Numbered from the stretch's first letter, positions 20,265 through 30,768 are shown. The stretch is 64,000 bases of DNA from Rhodopseudomonas rhenobacensis (GCF_014203125.1 NZ_JACHIH010000005.1:106398-170397); one strand, 5' to 3'. Translations and numbers: made by a program. Notes: a model not told the origin generated them from the letters alone.

Positions 20265-20861
20265 GTCGCCAGGGAGCCGATGGAAATCGGCGATCGCGAT
20301 CGCGCGCGTCCTGGCGTCCGGACCGACGGTTTCCACCGTCGCATCGAGCGCGCGCATCGCGACCGCCATGTCGCTTGGATGGGTGGCGATGCAGGCTTCG
20401 CTGGCGCCGATCACCGCGAGCGAACGCGCGACGCCGCCGATCGCCGAGCAGCCGCTGCCCGGCGTGCGCTTGTTGCACGGCTGATTGGTGTCGTAGAAAT
20501 AAGGGCACCGCGTCCGCTGCAGCAGGTTGCCGGCGGTGGTGGCTTTGTTGCGCAACTGGCCGGATGCGCCCGCCAGCAGCGCACGCGACAACAACCCGTA
20601 ATCGCGACGCACCCGCTCATCTGCTGCCAGCGCGGTGTTGCGTACCAGTGCGCCGATCCGCAAACCGCCCTCGGCGGTCGGTTCGATCTTGTCGAGGCCG
20701 AGGCCGTTGACGTCGATCAGATGCGCCGACGTCTCGATCTCCAGCTTCGTCAGGTCGAGCAAGTTGGTTCCGCCGGCGATGAATTTCGCGCTACCCGTCG
20801 TGCTGCCGGCGGTCGCCGCCGCGGCGGGCGAATTCACTTTTTCGTAGGTGAAGGATTTCAT
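20265..20861 (-). pseudogene. paoB: aldehyde oxidoreductase FAD subunit, N-terminal two-thirds (inverted)
   Basis: From ATG 20861 the minus strand encodes [29 protein letters not shown] (FAD pyrophosphate site), and [20 protein letters not shown] with the Cys residues of the extra [4Fe-4S] cluster found in PaoB. Similarity ends at [11 protein letters not shown]; the last third, including the CO-dehydrogenase-flavoprotein C-terminal domain, is deleted and the frame enters paoC sequence. The start overlaps the paoA C-terminal fragment by 4 bases (ATGA), as in the intact operon, showing these pieces were inverted as one block. Confidence 0.8.
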
Positions 20862-21194
20862 GCCGGCCTCCCTGCGACTTCGGTGACCGCTTCGACGATG
20901 TTCGAGTAGGCCCCGCGGCGACAGATATTGCCGCTCATACGCTCGCGCAGTTCGGCCGCGCTGAATTCCGGCGCCGTCGTCAGGCTGCCGCTGACGTGAC
21001 TCGGCACGCCGGACTTGATTTCATCGAGCACCGCGACCGCGGAGCAGATCTGGCCAGGCGTGCAGTAGCCGCATTGGTAGCCGTCGTGCTTGATGAAGGC
21101 GGCCTGCATCGGGTGCAGGTTCTCCGGGGTCCCGAGGCCCTCGATCGTGGTAACGCTGCTGCCTTCGTGCATCACCGCAAGCGTCAGGCAGGAA
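20858..21194 (-). pseudogene. paoA: aldehyde oxidoreductase [2Fe-2S] subunit, C-terminal part (inverted)
   Basis: The minus strand reads INSCLTLAVMHEGSSVTTIE, then GYQCGYCTPGQICSAVAVL and [18 protein letters not shown]. The C-GYC and C-x-RC-type Cys pairs bind the second [2Fe-2S] cluster. The first residues complete the fragment left at 19920 on the other strand (VIVDGQ + R-INSC). Together they would rebuild a normal PaoA, which shows this block was flipped relative to the operon's two ends. Confidence 0.82.
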
Positions 21195-21195
21195 T

Positions 21196-22566
21196 TGATC
21201 CGCTACGCATCGGCCCGCGACGATTCAACGGATTCGCATGGGCGCGACCCGTGACGGCAAGATCACCGCGATCGGCCACGAAAGCTGGTCGGGCAATCTG
21301 CCGGACGGCAAGCCCGAGACGGCGGTTCAGCAGACTCGTCTGCTCTATGCCGGCGAGCATCGCATGACGGCGCTTCGCCTCGCCGTGCTGGATTTGCCGG
21401 AAGGCAACGCCATGCGGGCGCCCGGCGAAGCGCCGGGCATGATGGCGCTGGAGATCGCGATGGACGAGATGGCGGAGCGTTTGGGGCTCGATCCGATCGA
21501 ATTCCGCGCCCGCAACGACACGCAGGTGGACCCGGAAAAGCCGAATCGGCCGTTCTCCCAGCGACAATTGGTCGAGTGCATGCGGGTCGGCGCCGAGCGC
21601 TTCGGATGGCGTGCGCGCAACCCGCAGCCCGGCCAGCAGCGCGACGGCCGATGGCTGGTCGGCGTCGGCATGGCGGCGGCATTTCGAAATAACATCTTGA
21701 TGAAATCAGGCGCGCGGGTTCGGCTGGATAGTCGCGGAATCGTGACGGTCGAGACCGACATGACCGATATCGGGACCGGCAGCTACACCATCATCGCACA
21801 GACGGCCGCCGAGATGATGGGATTGCCGCTCGAGAGCGTCGTCGTGCGTCTCGGAGACTCGACGTTTCCGGTCTCGGCCGGCTCGGGCGGGCAGTTCGGC
21901 GCCAACAATTCGACGTCGGGGGTCTACGCGGCCTGCGTCAAGCTGCGCGAGACGGTTGCCCAGAAGCTCGGCTTCAACTCGGCCGATGTCGCGTTCTCCG
22001 ACGGTCGGGTGTCGTCGGGCAACCGCAGCGTTCCGCTGCGGCAGGCCGCGTCGGACGGCGAACTCGTCGCCGAGGATGCGATCGAATACGGCGAACTGGC
22101 GAAGACTCATCAGCAATCGACCTTCGGCGCGCATTTCGTCGAACTCGGCGTCGATGTTGCAACCGCCGAGACCCGCGTTCGTCGAATGCTCGCCGTCTGC
22201 GCCGCCGGGCGTATCCTGAATCCGAAGACGGCACGCAGCCAAGTGATCGGCGCCATGACCATGGGCGTTGGTGCCGCCTTGATGGAGGAACTTGCCGTGG
22301 ACAAACGCGCAGGCTTCTTCGTCAATCACGATCCAGCCGGCTACGAAGTGCCGGTCCATGCCGACATTCCGCATCAGGACACGATCTTCCTGGATGAGAC
22401 CGATCCGATGTCCTCGCCGATGAAGGCGAAGGGCATCGGCGAACTCGGCCTCTGCGGTGTCGCCGCGGCGTTGGCCAATGCGATCTACAACGCCACTGGC
22501 ATTCGGGTGCGAGACTATCCGGTCACGCTGGATAAGCTGCTCGACCGCATGCCGGAGGTGGGGTGA
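21196..22566 (+). pseudogene. paoC: aldehyde oxidoreductase molybdenum subunit, C-terminal two-thirds
   Basis: Plus strand. Homology begins upstream of the ATG at 21238 with THRPATIQRIRM, then GATRDGKITAIGHESWSGN, MRAPGEAPGMMALEIAMDE (molybdopterin-binding) and near the end AKGIGELGLCGVAAALANAI with the conserved active-site Glu (GIGE). About the first third of PaoC is missing here. A 442-residue ORF remains open, but it lacks the N-terminal domain and has no matching start signal. The residual ORF's good condition suggests the rearrangement is fairly recent. The intact enzyme oxidises aldehydes in the periplasm. Confidence 0.82.
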
Positions 22567-22655
22567 ACCTGCGACAGTTCGCTACGCCGCTCGACCGCCG
22601 CGCTTCGCGAGTTTCGCATGCGAAGCCGGCGGAGGGGCGGGGCAGCCATGAGCGA

Positions 22656-22689
22656 TTGATGAATGCTCGACATAAGTTCATGCAATGGA
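22656..22689. promoter_or_regulatory. possible LysR operator upstream of the RND operon
   Basis: ATTGATGA ... CATAAGTTCATGC, matching the element at 19487-19520 upstream of the paoA remnant at most positions. It sits about 70 bases before the membrane-fusion gene. No biochemical inference beyond position and recurrence. Confidence 0.35.
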
Positions 22690-22755
22690 ACGGGCCTAGT
22701 CGATTGACGCCCACCACCCTAGCTAATTTTGATCGAGTTCCTGCGCAGAGATTTC

Positions 22756-23922
22756 ATGAACCAGTTGTCCCGTTTCGCTTTCACAGTCGTCCTGATCGCG
22801 GCCGCAACCTCATCAAATGCCCAGCAGTCCCCACCGCCATCGCCCCCTGCCGTTGGCGTTGCGCGGGCGGAGCGCAAGCCGATCACCGAGAGTTCGGAAT
22901 TCCTGGGGCGCGTCCAGGCGGTCAGTCGCGTCGAGATCCAGCCTCGCGTGACCGCGTTCCTGACCAAGCGGGCATTTACGGAAGGCGCCGAGGTGAAGCA
23001 GGGCGACTTGCTTTACTTGCTCGAGCAGGATCCGTTCAAAGCCGATGTGCAGGCCCGGCAGGCTTCGGTCGCGCAGTTCGAGGCGCAGTTGAAGAATGCC
23101 GAGCTTGCGCTTAACCGCGCCGAGCAGCTGCTGAAGACATCCGCGGGCACGGTCGCGACCGCCGACAACGCCCAGGCCGCCCAGCTGTCGACGCAGGCCC
23201 AGGTGGCCGCCGCCCAGGCGCAGCTTCGGCAGTCCGAGATCAACCTTGCCTATACGGAAATTCGCTCGCCGATCGACGGCAAGATCGGCCGGACCTCGGT
23301 GACCGAAGGCAACGTCGTCAGCCCCAGTTCTGGAACGCTGACCACGGTCGTCAGTCAGGACCCGATGTATGTGCTGTTTCCCGTCCCGACGCGCACCGCT
23401 CTGGAGGTGCGCGAGAAGCTCGCGCAGAGCGAGGGCTTCGACGCCCTGAAGGTGCGGATCAGACTTCCCAACGGCGATATCTATCAGCAGACCGGCAAGC
23501 TCGACTTCATCAACAACAGCGTCACCGGCAACACCGACACGCTGCAATTACGCGCCGTCATTCCGAATCCGGCCATGGCGCCCGAACAGGCCAATCGAGA
23601 AGCGCATCGTGCGCTGGTCGACGCCGAGCTCGTCACCGTGCTGCTCGAAGGCGCGGAGCCGATCAGCCGGCTCACCATCCCGCGCGCGGCACTGTTGACG
23701 GACCAGGGCGGCGACTACGTCTTCGTGGTCGATAAAGACAACAAGGCGACCCGACGGGGCATCACGCTGGATCCGTCGGCGACGCCGGCGCTCGCCGTGG
23801 TCGCCGATGGCCTGCAGGACGGCGAGCAGGTGATCGTCGAGGGCCTGCAGCGCGTGCGCAACGGCGCGGTGGTCTCGCCGGCGGCGATGACGCCAAGTCC
23901 CACCACCGTCGGACAGAAATAA
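22756..23922 (+). CDS. RND efflux periplasmic adaptor (membrane fusion protein)
   Basis: 388 residues from ATG 22756, which gives a signal peptide (FAFTVVLIAAATSSNAQQ); a TTG at 22729 adds nine residues. Then come the beta-barrel/lipoyl halves (LGRVQAVSRVEIQPRVTAFL and INLAYTEIRSPIDGKIGRT) around a helical hairpin rich in Ala/Gln. This is the AcrA/MexE type adaptor that links an inner-membrane pump to an outer-membrane channel. The RND permease starts 3 bases after its stop. No outer-membrane factor gene is present in the window. Confidence 0.92.
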   Translation: MNQLSRFAFTVVLIAAATSSNAQQSPPPSPPAVGVARAERKPITESSEFLGRVQAVSRVEIQPRVTAFLTKRAFTEGAEVKQGDLLYLLEQDPFKADVQARQASVAQFEAQLKNAELALNRAEQLLKTSAGTVATADNAQAAQLSTQAQVAAAQAQLRQSEINLAYTEIRSPIDGKIGRTSVTEGNVVSPSSGTLTTVVSQDPMYVLFPVPTRTALEVREKLAQSEGFDALKVRIRLPNGDIYQQTGKLDFINNSVTGNTDTLQLRAVIPNPAMAPEQANREAHRALVDAELVTVLLEGAEPISRLTIPRAALLTDQGGDYVFVVDKDNKATRRGITLDPSATPALAVVADGLQDGEQVIVEGLQRVRNGAVVSPAAMTPSPTTVGQK

Positions 23923-23925
23923 TCC

Positions 23926-26900
23926 ATGATCTCATCCGTCTTCGTTGATCGGCCGAGGCTAGCCGTCGTCATCGCCATCGTCATGACCATCGCCGGCGCG
24001 CTGGCCATGATGCAGATGCCGGTCGCCCAGTTTCCCAACATCGTGCCGCCTCAGGTCCAGGTCTCGGCGAATTTTCCCGGCGCCTCGGCGGCGGTGGTCG
24101 AAAGCGCCGTCGCGCAGCCTCTGGAGGCGCAGATTGTCGGCGTCGACAAGATGCTGTACATGAAGTCGACCAGCGCCAACGACGGCAGCTACCGGCTGAC
24201 GATCAGCTTTGCGCTCGGAACCAATGCCGACGTCAATACGGTCAACGTCAACAACCGGGTGCAGACCGCACTGCCGCAGCTGCCGCAGGAAATCCAGCGC
24301 CAGGGCATCACGGTCCGCAAGCAATCCTCGGCCATCCTGCAATTCATCGGCTTCTCCAGCGAGAAGCACGATTCGCTGTTCATCGCCAACTACATCACCA
24401 TCAACGTCCTCGACGAGATTTCGCGGATTCCGGGCGTCGGACAGGCGCAGCTGTTTGCCCGGCTGCGCTATTCGATGCGGATCTGGTACGACGTGCAGCG
24501 TCTGATCAGTCTCAACGTGTCGCCGTCGGACGTCGCCGCCGCCGTGGAGGCGCAGAACGTCCAGGCGCCGACCGGACGGATCGGCGCGCCGCCGGTCGAG
24601 GACGATCAGCAGTTCCAGATGAACGTGCAGACGCAAGGCCGCCTGACCACGCCCGAGCAATTTGGCGAGATCGTGCTGCGCGCCAATCCCGACGGATCGA
24701 TGTTGCGGGTGCGCGATGTCGCCCGCGTCGAGCTCGGCGCGCAGAACAACGACATCGACAGCCGCCTCAACGGCAAGCCGACGGTGGCGGCGGCGATCTA
24801 TCTGGCGCCCGACGCCAACGCCGTCACGACCGCGGCCCTGGTCAACGCCAAGCTGGAGCAGCTCAGCAAGCGCTTTCCCGAGGGCATGACGTCCAAGGTC
24901 GTCAACGACACCACGACGTTCGTGACCGATACGATGACCGAGGTTGCGTACACCTTGGCCGAAGCCTTCGTCCTGGTGGTGATCGTGGTTTTCCTGTTCC
25001 TGGGCAATCTGCGCGCCACCATCATTCCGACCATCGCCGTGCCGGTCAGCCTGATCGGCACCTTCGTCATCCTGCTGTCGATGGGTTATTCGGCCAACAC
25101 CGTCTCGTTGCTGGCCATGGTGCTGGCGATCGGCGTGGTAGTCGACGATGCGATCGTCGTCGTCGAGAATGTCGAGCGCGTGATGGAGGCGGAGCCGGAT
25201 CTCAGCCCCGCGGACGCGACCAAGAAGGCGATGGCGCAGATCACCGCGCCGATCATCGCGATCACGCTGGTACTGCTGTCGGTGTTCGTGCCGATCGCCT
25301 TCATCCCGGGGCTGTCCGGTCAACTGTTCCGGCAGTTCGCGGTCACGATCAGTGCCGCGATGCTGATTTCGGCAGTCAACGCGCTGACGCTGTCGCCGGC
25401 GCTGTGCGCGATCTTCCTGCGCCACGAAGGACAGCGCCACGGCATCATGGCCAGCCTGCACAACGGCATCGAGAAGACCCAGAACGGCTACGCTTCGATC
25501 GTTCGGCGCCTCGTTCGGGTGTCGAGCGTGTCGCTGGTCATCATTGCCGGCTGCGGCGTCGGCATTTTCGGCCTCGCCAGGATCACCCCGACCAGCTTCC
25601 TGCCCGAGGAGGATCAAGGCGCGTTCTTCGTCTCGGTGCAACTGCCGGACGGCGCGTCGCTGGCGCGCACCAGCGAGGCGGTCCGAAGCGTCGAGAAAAT
25701 CGTCGGCGACATGCCGCAGGTCCGCGACGTGTTCACCGTGCTCGGCTATTCGCTGCTGGATTCGGCGTCGGAGTCCAACGCCGCGTTCGTCTTCGCCAAG
25801 CTGAAACCGTTTGCCGATCGGCGCGCAGCGTCGGACTCGGTGCAGGCGCTGATCGCAAAGACCGCGCGGGAGGGCTCGCAGATCAGAACCGCCATGGTGC
25901 AGCCGTTCAACCTGCCGCCGATCATCGGCCTGTCCACCAGCGGCGGCTTTGAGTATCAGCTGGAGGCGCTCGAAGGACAAGGCGCGGTCGCGCTCGGCAG
26001 CACGATGCAGGGACTGGTCGCGGCGGCCAATGGCGACGACCGGATGGCGCGGGTGTTCTCGACCTACACCACCACCAACCCGTCGCTCTACCTGAACATC
26101 TACCGCGCCAAGGCCCAGGCACTCGGCCTCGGCATGAACGACATCTTCTCGGCGCTGCAGGCCACGCTCGGTGGCTTGTACACCAACGACTTCAATCTCT
26201 ACGGCCGCACCTGGCAGGTCAACATCCAGGGCGAGGCGAGCAATCGGCGCGACATCGAAGCGCTGTGGCAGATCCAGATCCGCAACCGCGACGGCGAGAT
26301 GGTGCCGCTGCGATCGATTGCCGAGGTATCGACCGTGTTGGGTCCGCAGGTGATCACGCGCTACAACAACTACCGGTCGGTCACCGTCAATGGCAGTCCG
26401 GCCGCGGGAGCGTCGTCCGGCGCCGCGCTGGCGGCGATGCAGGACGTATCGAGCAAGACGCTGCCGCAATCCTATTCCTTCGAATGGACCGGCTCGGCCT
26501 ATCAGGAGCAGCAGGCCTCGGGACAGACCGGAATCATTCTCGCGCTGGCGGTGCTGTTCGCGTTCCTGTTCCTGGTCGGGCTCTATGAAAGCTGGATCAT
26601 CCCGATCCCGGTGCTGCTGTCGGTGGCGGTCGGCGTGTTGACGGCTTTCGTCGGCATTCTGGTCGCCGGGCTGACGCTCGATCTCTACGCCCAGATCGGT
26701 CTCGTCGTTCTGATTGCGCTCGCGGCGAAGAATGGCATCCTGATCGTCGAATTCGCCAAGGAGCAGCGCGAGGCCGGCAGCAGCATCGAGGAAGCCGCCA
26801 TCGCCGGCGCGCGGATGAGATTCCGCGCGGTGATGATGACCTCGATCGCCTTCATCCTCGGGCTGGCGCCGTTGGTGGTGGCGCATGGTGCGGCGCAGAT

Positions 26901-27072
26901 CAGCCGCCGCGGGGTCGGCACCTCGGTGTTCGCCGGCATGATCGGCGCCAGCTTGCTCGGCATCTTCGTGATCCCGATGCTCTACGTCGTGTTCCAACGG
27001 CTGCGCGAGAGGAAATGGCGGCGCAACACCGCGCAGCTGGCGCCGGCCGAACCTGGACAGGATCGATCGTGA
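23926..27072 (+). CDS. RND multidrug efflux permease (HAE1 family)
   Basis: 1048 residues, full length for AcrB/MexF-type pumps. The N-terminus is [20 protein letters not shown]; helix 4 has the proton-relay Asp pair in [18 protein letters not shown], and helix 10 region [20 protein letters not shown] carries the partner Lys. The two large periplasmic loops are present (residues about 40-330 and 560-860). It uses the proton gradient to expel drugs or metabolites. Organised as an operon with the adaptor gene; the TolC-like partner must be elsewhere. Confidence 0.94.
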   Translation: MISSVFVDRPRLAVVIAIVMTIAGALAMMQMPVAQFPNIVPPQVQVSANFPGASAAVVESAVAQPLEAQIVGVDKMLYMKSTSANDGSYRLTISFALGTNADVNTVNVNNRVQTALPQLPQEIQRQGITVRKQSSAILQFIGFSSEKHDSLFIANYITINVLDEISRIPGVGQAQLFARLRYSMRIWYDVQRLISLNVSPSDVAAAVEAQNVQAPTGRIGAPPVEDDQQFQMNVQTQGRLTTPEQFGEIVLRANPDGSMLRVRDVARVELGAQNNDIDSRLNGKPTVAAAIYLAPDANAVTTAALVNAKLEQLSKRFPEGMTSKVVNDTTTFVTDTMTEVAYTLAEAFVLVVIVVFLFLGNLRATIIPTIAVPVSLIGTFVILLSMGYSANTVSLLAMVLAIGVVVDDAIVVVENVERVMEAEPDLSPADATKKAMAQITAPIIAITLVLLSVFVPIAFIPGLSGQLFRQFAVTISAAMLISAVNALTLSPALCAIFLRHEGQRHGIMASLHNGIEKTQNGYASIVRRLVRVSSVSLVIIAGCGVGIFGLARITPTSFLPEEDQGAFFVSVQLPDGASLARTSEAVRSVEKIVGDMPQVRDVFTVLGYSLLDSASESNAAFVFAKLKPFADRRAASDSVQALIAKTAREGSQIRTAMVQPFNLPPIIGLSTSGGFEYQLEALEGQGAVALGSTMQGLVAAANGDDRMARVFSTYTTTNPSLYLNIYRAKAQALGLGMNDIFSALQATLGGLYTNDFNLYGRTWQVNIQGEASNRRDIEALWQIQIRNRDGEMVPLRSIAEVSTVLGPQVITRYNNYRSVTVNGSPAAGASSGAALAAMQDVSSKTLPQSYSFEWTGSAYQEQQASGQTGIILALAVLFAFLFLVGLYESWIIPIPVLLSVAVGVLTAFVGILVAGLTLDLYAQIGLVVLIALAAKNGILIVEFAKEQREAGSSIEEAAIAGARMRFRAVMMTSIAFILGLAPLVVAHGAAQISRRGVGTSVFAGMIGASLLGIFVIPMLYVVFQRLRERKWRRNTAQLAPAEPGQDRS

Positions 27073-27420
27073 CCGCGTCCGACGTTGATGTCTGCAAGCG
27101 ACGCATTGTATGATTGAGCGCCAAGTGCGAGATGCGAAGCTTCGCGTCTCTTGCGTGATGGGCAACGTCCGGCGGACGGACGGCTTTGCGGTCGTCGAAG
27201 ATTTCCCGGCAGGATACGGTTGCTAGAAAGGCCGCTGCCGAGAGGCTATCATTCGGTTTCTGGCTGTTCGAGATCGCCCGTAATAAACCCGGTATGCCCG
27301 AAGCGCCGCACCACCTGGCGACGGCCCGTCATGGCGCTAGCGATATCGGCCGAGCGGCCGAGCGTCGCGTCGGCGTTTCTGACGCGTTGTTCCGGTTGGC
27401 GATCGAGTGCTGGCGCTCCA
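27073..27420. other. gene-free stretch between convergent genes
   Basis: About 350 bases between the end of the RND permease gene and the end of the leftward cysteine-cluster gene. Several short ORFs span it but none has recognisable similarity or a convincing ribosome-binding site. I see no clear terminator hairpin with a T-run. Confidence 0.45.
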
Positions 27421-28191
27421 TCACGCTGGTCCGCCGAAGTGGACAAAGCGGTGGTGGCCGACCTCGGCGCTGAACAACTTGGCGTTCCTTTCGCTCAGCA
27501 ACTGCGCGATGCCGGCGCCGTGCACCTGGATCTGCCAATCCAGCCGATTTGAGGCCGGCTCTGCCATGGTGTCGATGACGTGAATAGCGGCCTCAAACTC
27601 GGCGATCTCGGGCGTATGGATGGCGTAGCCGTTGCCACGCCAAGCCGTCACGGAGAGGCCAAGCCGTTCGCAGATGGCGATTTTGGCCGCTGCATCGACC
27701 ACGTTTGCGGTCCTGGCCGCCTCTATCAGTTGCGCGAGCGTGTTGTCCGATCGGTGGCCCGCAGCAGCCTCCTCGGGGGCAACCCAGGCTTCAGGCGGGC
27801 AATCCTTCTGCTCCGTTCGAAATGCGACGAACGGGTTCATCTCAAACGGATAGATTCGACAGACGGCCGGCCTCTGCTCGTAGATGTTGCAGAAGTGGTT
27901 CTCTCCCAGTTGCGGGCATGTCGGGATCGCATCGGCGGCGAACGCCGCGATGAGATAAATGTCGAGATCGCCGGACCGTGCCTGCGCGCCGCGATTCGCG
28001 TCGTAGATGTATTGGCGCGGATCCGAAGCGTGCTGCTGCCGTGCGAAGGCCTCGAGCAGGATTGCGACGCGATGGCCGCGGTGGAGCCATGCTCGGGTCT
28101 CGCCGAGGGAGAGAGGGACGTAGCGCCCCTTGCAGCAACCGCCGCAAATGGAGCACCTGAAGTCGATCTGTTGCTGGTCCAGCATTGGCAT
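27421..28191 (-). CDS. YkgJ-family cysteine-cluster protein
   Basis: About 256 residues from ATG 28191 (or 28185). It has CSICGGCCKGRYVPLSLGE near the start and CPQLGENHFCNIYEQRPAVC with RIYPF after residue 100. This Cys pattern defines the YkgJ/Fe-S or zinc-chelating cluster family (formerly UPF0153), proteins of uncertain biochemical role that probably bind a metal. The longer upstream ORF is low-complexity basic sequence and is unlikely to be translated. No operon partner is visible. Confidence 0.82.
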   Translation of the reverse strand: MPMLDQQQIDFRCSICGGCCKGRYVPLSLGETRAWLHRGHRVAILLEAFARQQHASDPRQYIYDANRGAQARSGDLDIYLIAAFAADAIPTCPQLGENHFCNIYEQRPAVCRIYPFEMNPFVAFRTEQKDCPPEAWVAPEEAAAGHRSDNTLAQLIEAARTANVVDAAAKIAICERLGLSVTAWRGNGYAIHTPEIAEFEAAIHVIDTMAEPASNRLDWQIQVHGAGIAQLLSERNAKLFSAEVGHHRFVHFGGPA

Positions 28192-28336
28192 GGCCGATCT
28201 CGATCGGGCCGGACGCGGAGATGATGTCGCTGCGGCCGCATGCCTACGATAGCTTCCTTCCGCCATCCTGATTAGCCGTGTGAAACAACTTGGGCCTATG
28301 AATCGCTGTCATGAATCGAGCGTCAGGGTATCTGGT

Positions 28337-28377
28337 GTGTCAATCGGCATCGGATCGGGCCCCGAATCGGCGCCCAG
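28337..28377 (+). repeat. 41-bp direct repeat, copy 1 (possible IS end)
   Basis: Begins GTGTCAATCGGCATCGGATC and ends at CGGCGCCCA; nearly identical to 32269-32310 in the same orientation, with one base inserted and one substituted. It sits in a 400-base gene-free stretch between the cysteine-cluster gene and the TetR gene. The style recalls the repeated ends of IS21-type elements, but no transposase gene is beside it. Confidence 0.6.
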
Positions 28378-28597
28378 AACTTAACCCCTCCGTTCAACGG
28401 GACGTGCCCAATCTGAGCGGCGACCTGTCCGCCCGGACACGACCGGGGTCCAGATCATATAATGACGACATCTCCAAGCTATTTGAATGACACTGGGGTT
28501 GCACGACGGGGCAGCCCTCGACTCGCGCCGCGGCGACGTCATGGCGATCGCGCCGCGCGGCGACAGCGTTGGTGCTTCCCCGCTGACTATCGCCGAT

Positions 28598-29269
28598 CTA
28601 CGCGGACCGATCCGAAGGTCGGCATCCGTCAAGAAACAAGTCGACTGCAGCTCTCACTTGCTCGCGGAGCTCTTGTTCCGGCTTAGCGGTCTTGCCCGTG
28701 AGGATCAGTGCACGGGTCGGACCATCCACCACCGAAAACAGGAACTGCTGCGCCAGAAAGCGAGAATCTGCCGTTGTTATCTGGCCTTCGCGCATAGCAT
28801 TGGAGAATATCCCGGCGATCAGACCCCGAGCGTGGGTCGCGCTCTCCTGGTAGGCGAGGGCAAGTTGCCGAAATTGATACGCCTCTGACGAGATGAGCCG
28901 ATCGATCGCAATGGCCGCCGGCGATAGCGCGCGCTTTGAAAGCTCGACGCCGATCCTCACCAGCGTCGGCTCGATCGGGCCGGCTCTATCAGGTTGGCCG
29001 GGGCTCGCCAAGAAGAGGTCGTTCATCCGCTTCCGGATCACGGCGGCAAACAATGCCTCTTTGGAGTCGAAGCGCGCGTAAAAGGTCTGCTTCGATATGC
29101 CGGCCTTTGCAGCGATAAGGTCGACAGTCGTCGCTTCAAAACTTGTCTCAGAGAACAGGCGCGTCGCCACGACCACGATGTGGTCGGTGATCTGCCCGGC
29201 CTGCTCTTTGGTCGGCCGCCCGCTGCGTCGTCTAACAACCTTGTTCGGCTTGGCCTTGGTGACATTCAT
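28598..29269 (-). CDS. TetR/AcrR-family transcriptional regulator
   Basis: 223 residues. The DNA-binding part is RSGRPTKEQAGQITDHIVVV, ATRLFSETSFEATTVDLIAA and KAGISKQTFYARFDSKEALF (residues about 15-85), the standard TetR helix-turn-helix. The C-terminal ligand domain is of the AefR-like type seen in efflux and stress regulators. It is divergent from an exported DUF2147 gene 180 bases away, a likely target. Intact start and stop. Confidence 0.9.
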   Translation of the reverse strand: MNVTKAKPNKVVRRRSGRPTKEQAGQITDHIVVVATRLFSETSFEATTVDLIAAKAGISKQTFYARFDSKEALFAAVIRKRMNDLFLASPGQPDRAGPIEPTLVRIGVELSKRALSPAAIAIDRLISSEAYQFRQLALAYQESATHARGLIAGIFSNAMREGQITTADSRFLAQQFLFSVVDGPTRALILTGKTAKPEQELREQVRAAVDLFLDGCRPSDRSA

Positions 29270-29452
29270 TCAGATCTTCTCCAGATCGTCCACGACTGTG
29301 GGGCGATCGGTCCTGCACTCACTCTGCGGATACTTTGCATATCGGCTTGCCGACGGCCACGAAAGAGTGTAATAGTACGACGTAGTCTGATTAATGGCCT
29401 GCAAAAACCTCGCTGCCGAGCATGGGCGCGGCAAGAGAAGAATGAGGCGAAG

Positions 29453-30028
29453 ATGTTGATGTTCCGAAGGATTATGTGCGCGGCTCTTGCCGCCGGCTGG
29501 GTAGCTGCTGCAAGTCCCGGCATTGCCGCGACTCCCGTCGATCCGAGCGGGACTTGGCTTACGGAAGACGGTCGCGCGCGGATTCGAATCGAGCGCTGCG
29601 GACCGAAGCTGGAGCATATTTGTGGCTACATCGTCTGGATGAGGGCGCCCGTCGGCGCCAAACGTGAACAACTTTTGGATCAGCAGAATCCTGATGTCAC
29701 AAAACGATCCCGGCCTCTTCTTGGTCACCAACTGATCATGGGTCTTGCACCAAGCCCGGACGGCGTTTTCATCGGACAGATCTACAACGCGGAAAATGGC
29801 AAGTCTTACGAGATCTCGCTCTGGCGAGAGACGAGGGATTTGAAAGTGAAGGGCTGTCTGCTCTCGGTCCTCTGCTCCACTCAGACGTGGAGTCAAACCG
29901 TGGATGCTCTTCCGGGTCAGTTGGTTGGGATGACGGGGGATTTCAACGGCCCCAAGCCCGATGCAGAATGGACGCGGCCGGTCGCGAAGCCACCATCGTC
30001 CGCAAAGATCGTCAAAGTGGTCAAGTAG
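29453..30028 (+). CDS. exported DUF2147-family protein
   Basis: 191 residues. It starts MLMFRRIMCAALAAGWVAAASPG... and has a signal peptide cleaved near GIA-ATP. The mature protein has DPSGTWLTEDGRARIRIERC, CGYIVWMR and a C-terminal LKVKGCLLSVLCSTQTW, hallmarks of the DUF2147 family of small periplasmic beta-barrel (lipocalin-like) proteins of unknown function. Followed by a DUF3313 gene in the same direction, 80 bases away. Start could also be the ATG at 29459. Confidence 0.83.
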   Translation: MLMFRRIMCAALAAGWVAAASPGIAATPVDPSGTWLTEDGRARIRIERCGPKLEHICGYIVWMRAPVGAKREQLLDQQNPDVTKRSRPLLGHQLIMGLAPSPDGVFIGQIYNAENGKSYEISLWRETRDLKVKGCLLSVLCSTQTWSQTVDALPGQLVGMTGDFNGPKPDAEWTRPVAKPPSSAKIVKVVK

Positions 30029-30108
30029 CGCTGCACGGCGCCTTACGTTTTCGTGTCGGCTGGCTGGTCGCTTCAACACGTTTGCACTTACCAGAACAGG
30101 AGATCGAA

Positions 30109-30768
30109 ATGGATGCCCGTGCGTCGATGAATCGCCTGTCAATTCTGGTGCAGAGCTTGACTTTGGCGGGATGGGCAAGCATTGGGCCGGTTCCATATTC
30201 AGCGATGGCTTCGTCGTCGTATTTGGCGCCGAATCCGTCCGATTCGTCTGGGCACATACCGTATCTCTATTCCACCCCAGTGGACTGGCGCTCCTACAAC
30301 AAGGCCATCATTGAACCTGTCGTAATATACCGCGGTCCGGATCAGCAGTTCGCCGATATGTCCGAGGAGGACAAGATTTCGCTCGCGAGTTATATGCAGA
30401 CTCGGTTTGTGGAAAAACTGGGACGGCGTTTCACGCTTGTGAACCAGCGAGGATCCAACACAGTTCGCGTGAGACTGACGTTGACAGGAGCGGTCACCAA
30501 CACCCCCGTGCTCGGCACGCTGTCGCGGTTCGATGTTGCCGGCGGAGTTTACAACGGTGCGCAAGCCGCACGCGACGAAGAGGGATCGATGACCGGATCG
30601 GTGTACGCCGTAGAGGTCTTCGATGCCGCAACCTCCCGCCTGCTCAGTGCCTTCGTGAGTAAGCAATATCCCAACCCGCTCAACATCAAGGCAAGCGTGG
30701 GCGCATTGCCTGCGGCCGAGGCCGGGCTTGACAAGGGGGCTGAGACGCTTGTGGCACAGCTCAGGTGA
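30109..30768 (+). CDS. DUF3313-type putative exported protein
   Basis: 219 residues, ATG preceded by AGGAGA. An N-terminal hydrophobic region (SILVQSLTLAGWASIGPVP) probably serves as an export signal. The body has DWRSYNKAIIEPVVIYRGPD and VRVRLTLTGAVTNTPVLGTL, which resemble the DUF3313 family of exported proteins of unknown role. The stop overlaps the GTG of the following cyclase gene by 4 bases, so the two are translationally coupled. A link between an exported protein and a cyclase is interesting but unproven. Confidence 0.75.
   Translation: MDARASMNRLSILVQSLTLAGWASIGPVPYSAMASSSYLAPNPSDSSGHIPYLYSTPVDWRSYNKAIIEPVVIYRGPDQQFADMSEEDKISLASYMQTRFVEKLGRRFTLVNQRGSNTVRVRLTLTGAVTNTPVLGTLSRFDVAGGVYNGAQAARDEEGSMTGSVYAVEVFDAATSRLLSAFVSKQYPNPLNIKASVGALPAAEAGLDKGAETLVAQLR

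Noticed and set aside
23959..27165. A 1068-residue open frame antisense to the RND permease gene.
   Set aside because: Shadow of a well-conserved pump gene; composition is His/Arg/Asp-rich and no motif is recognisable.
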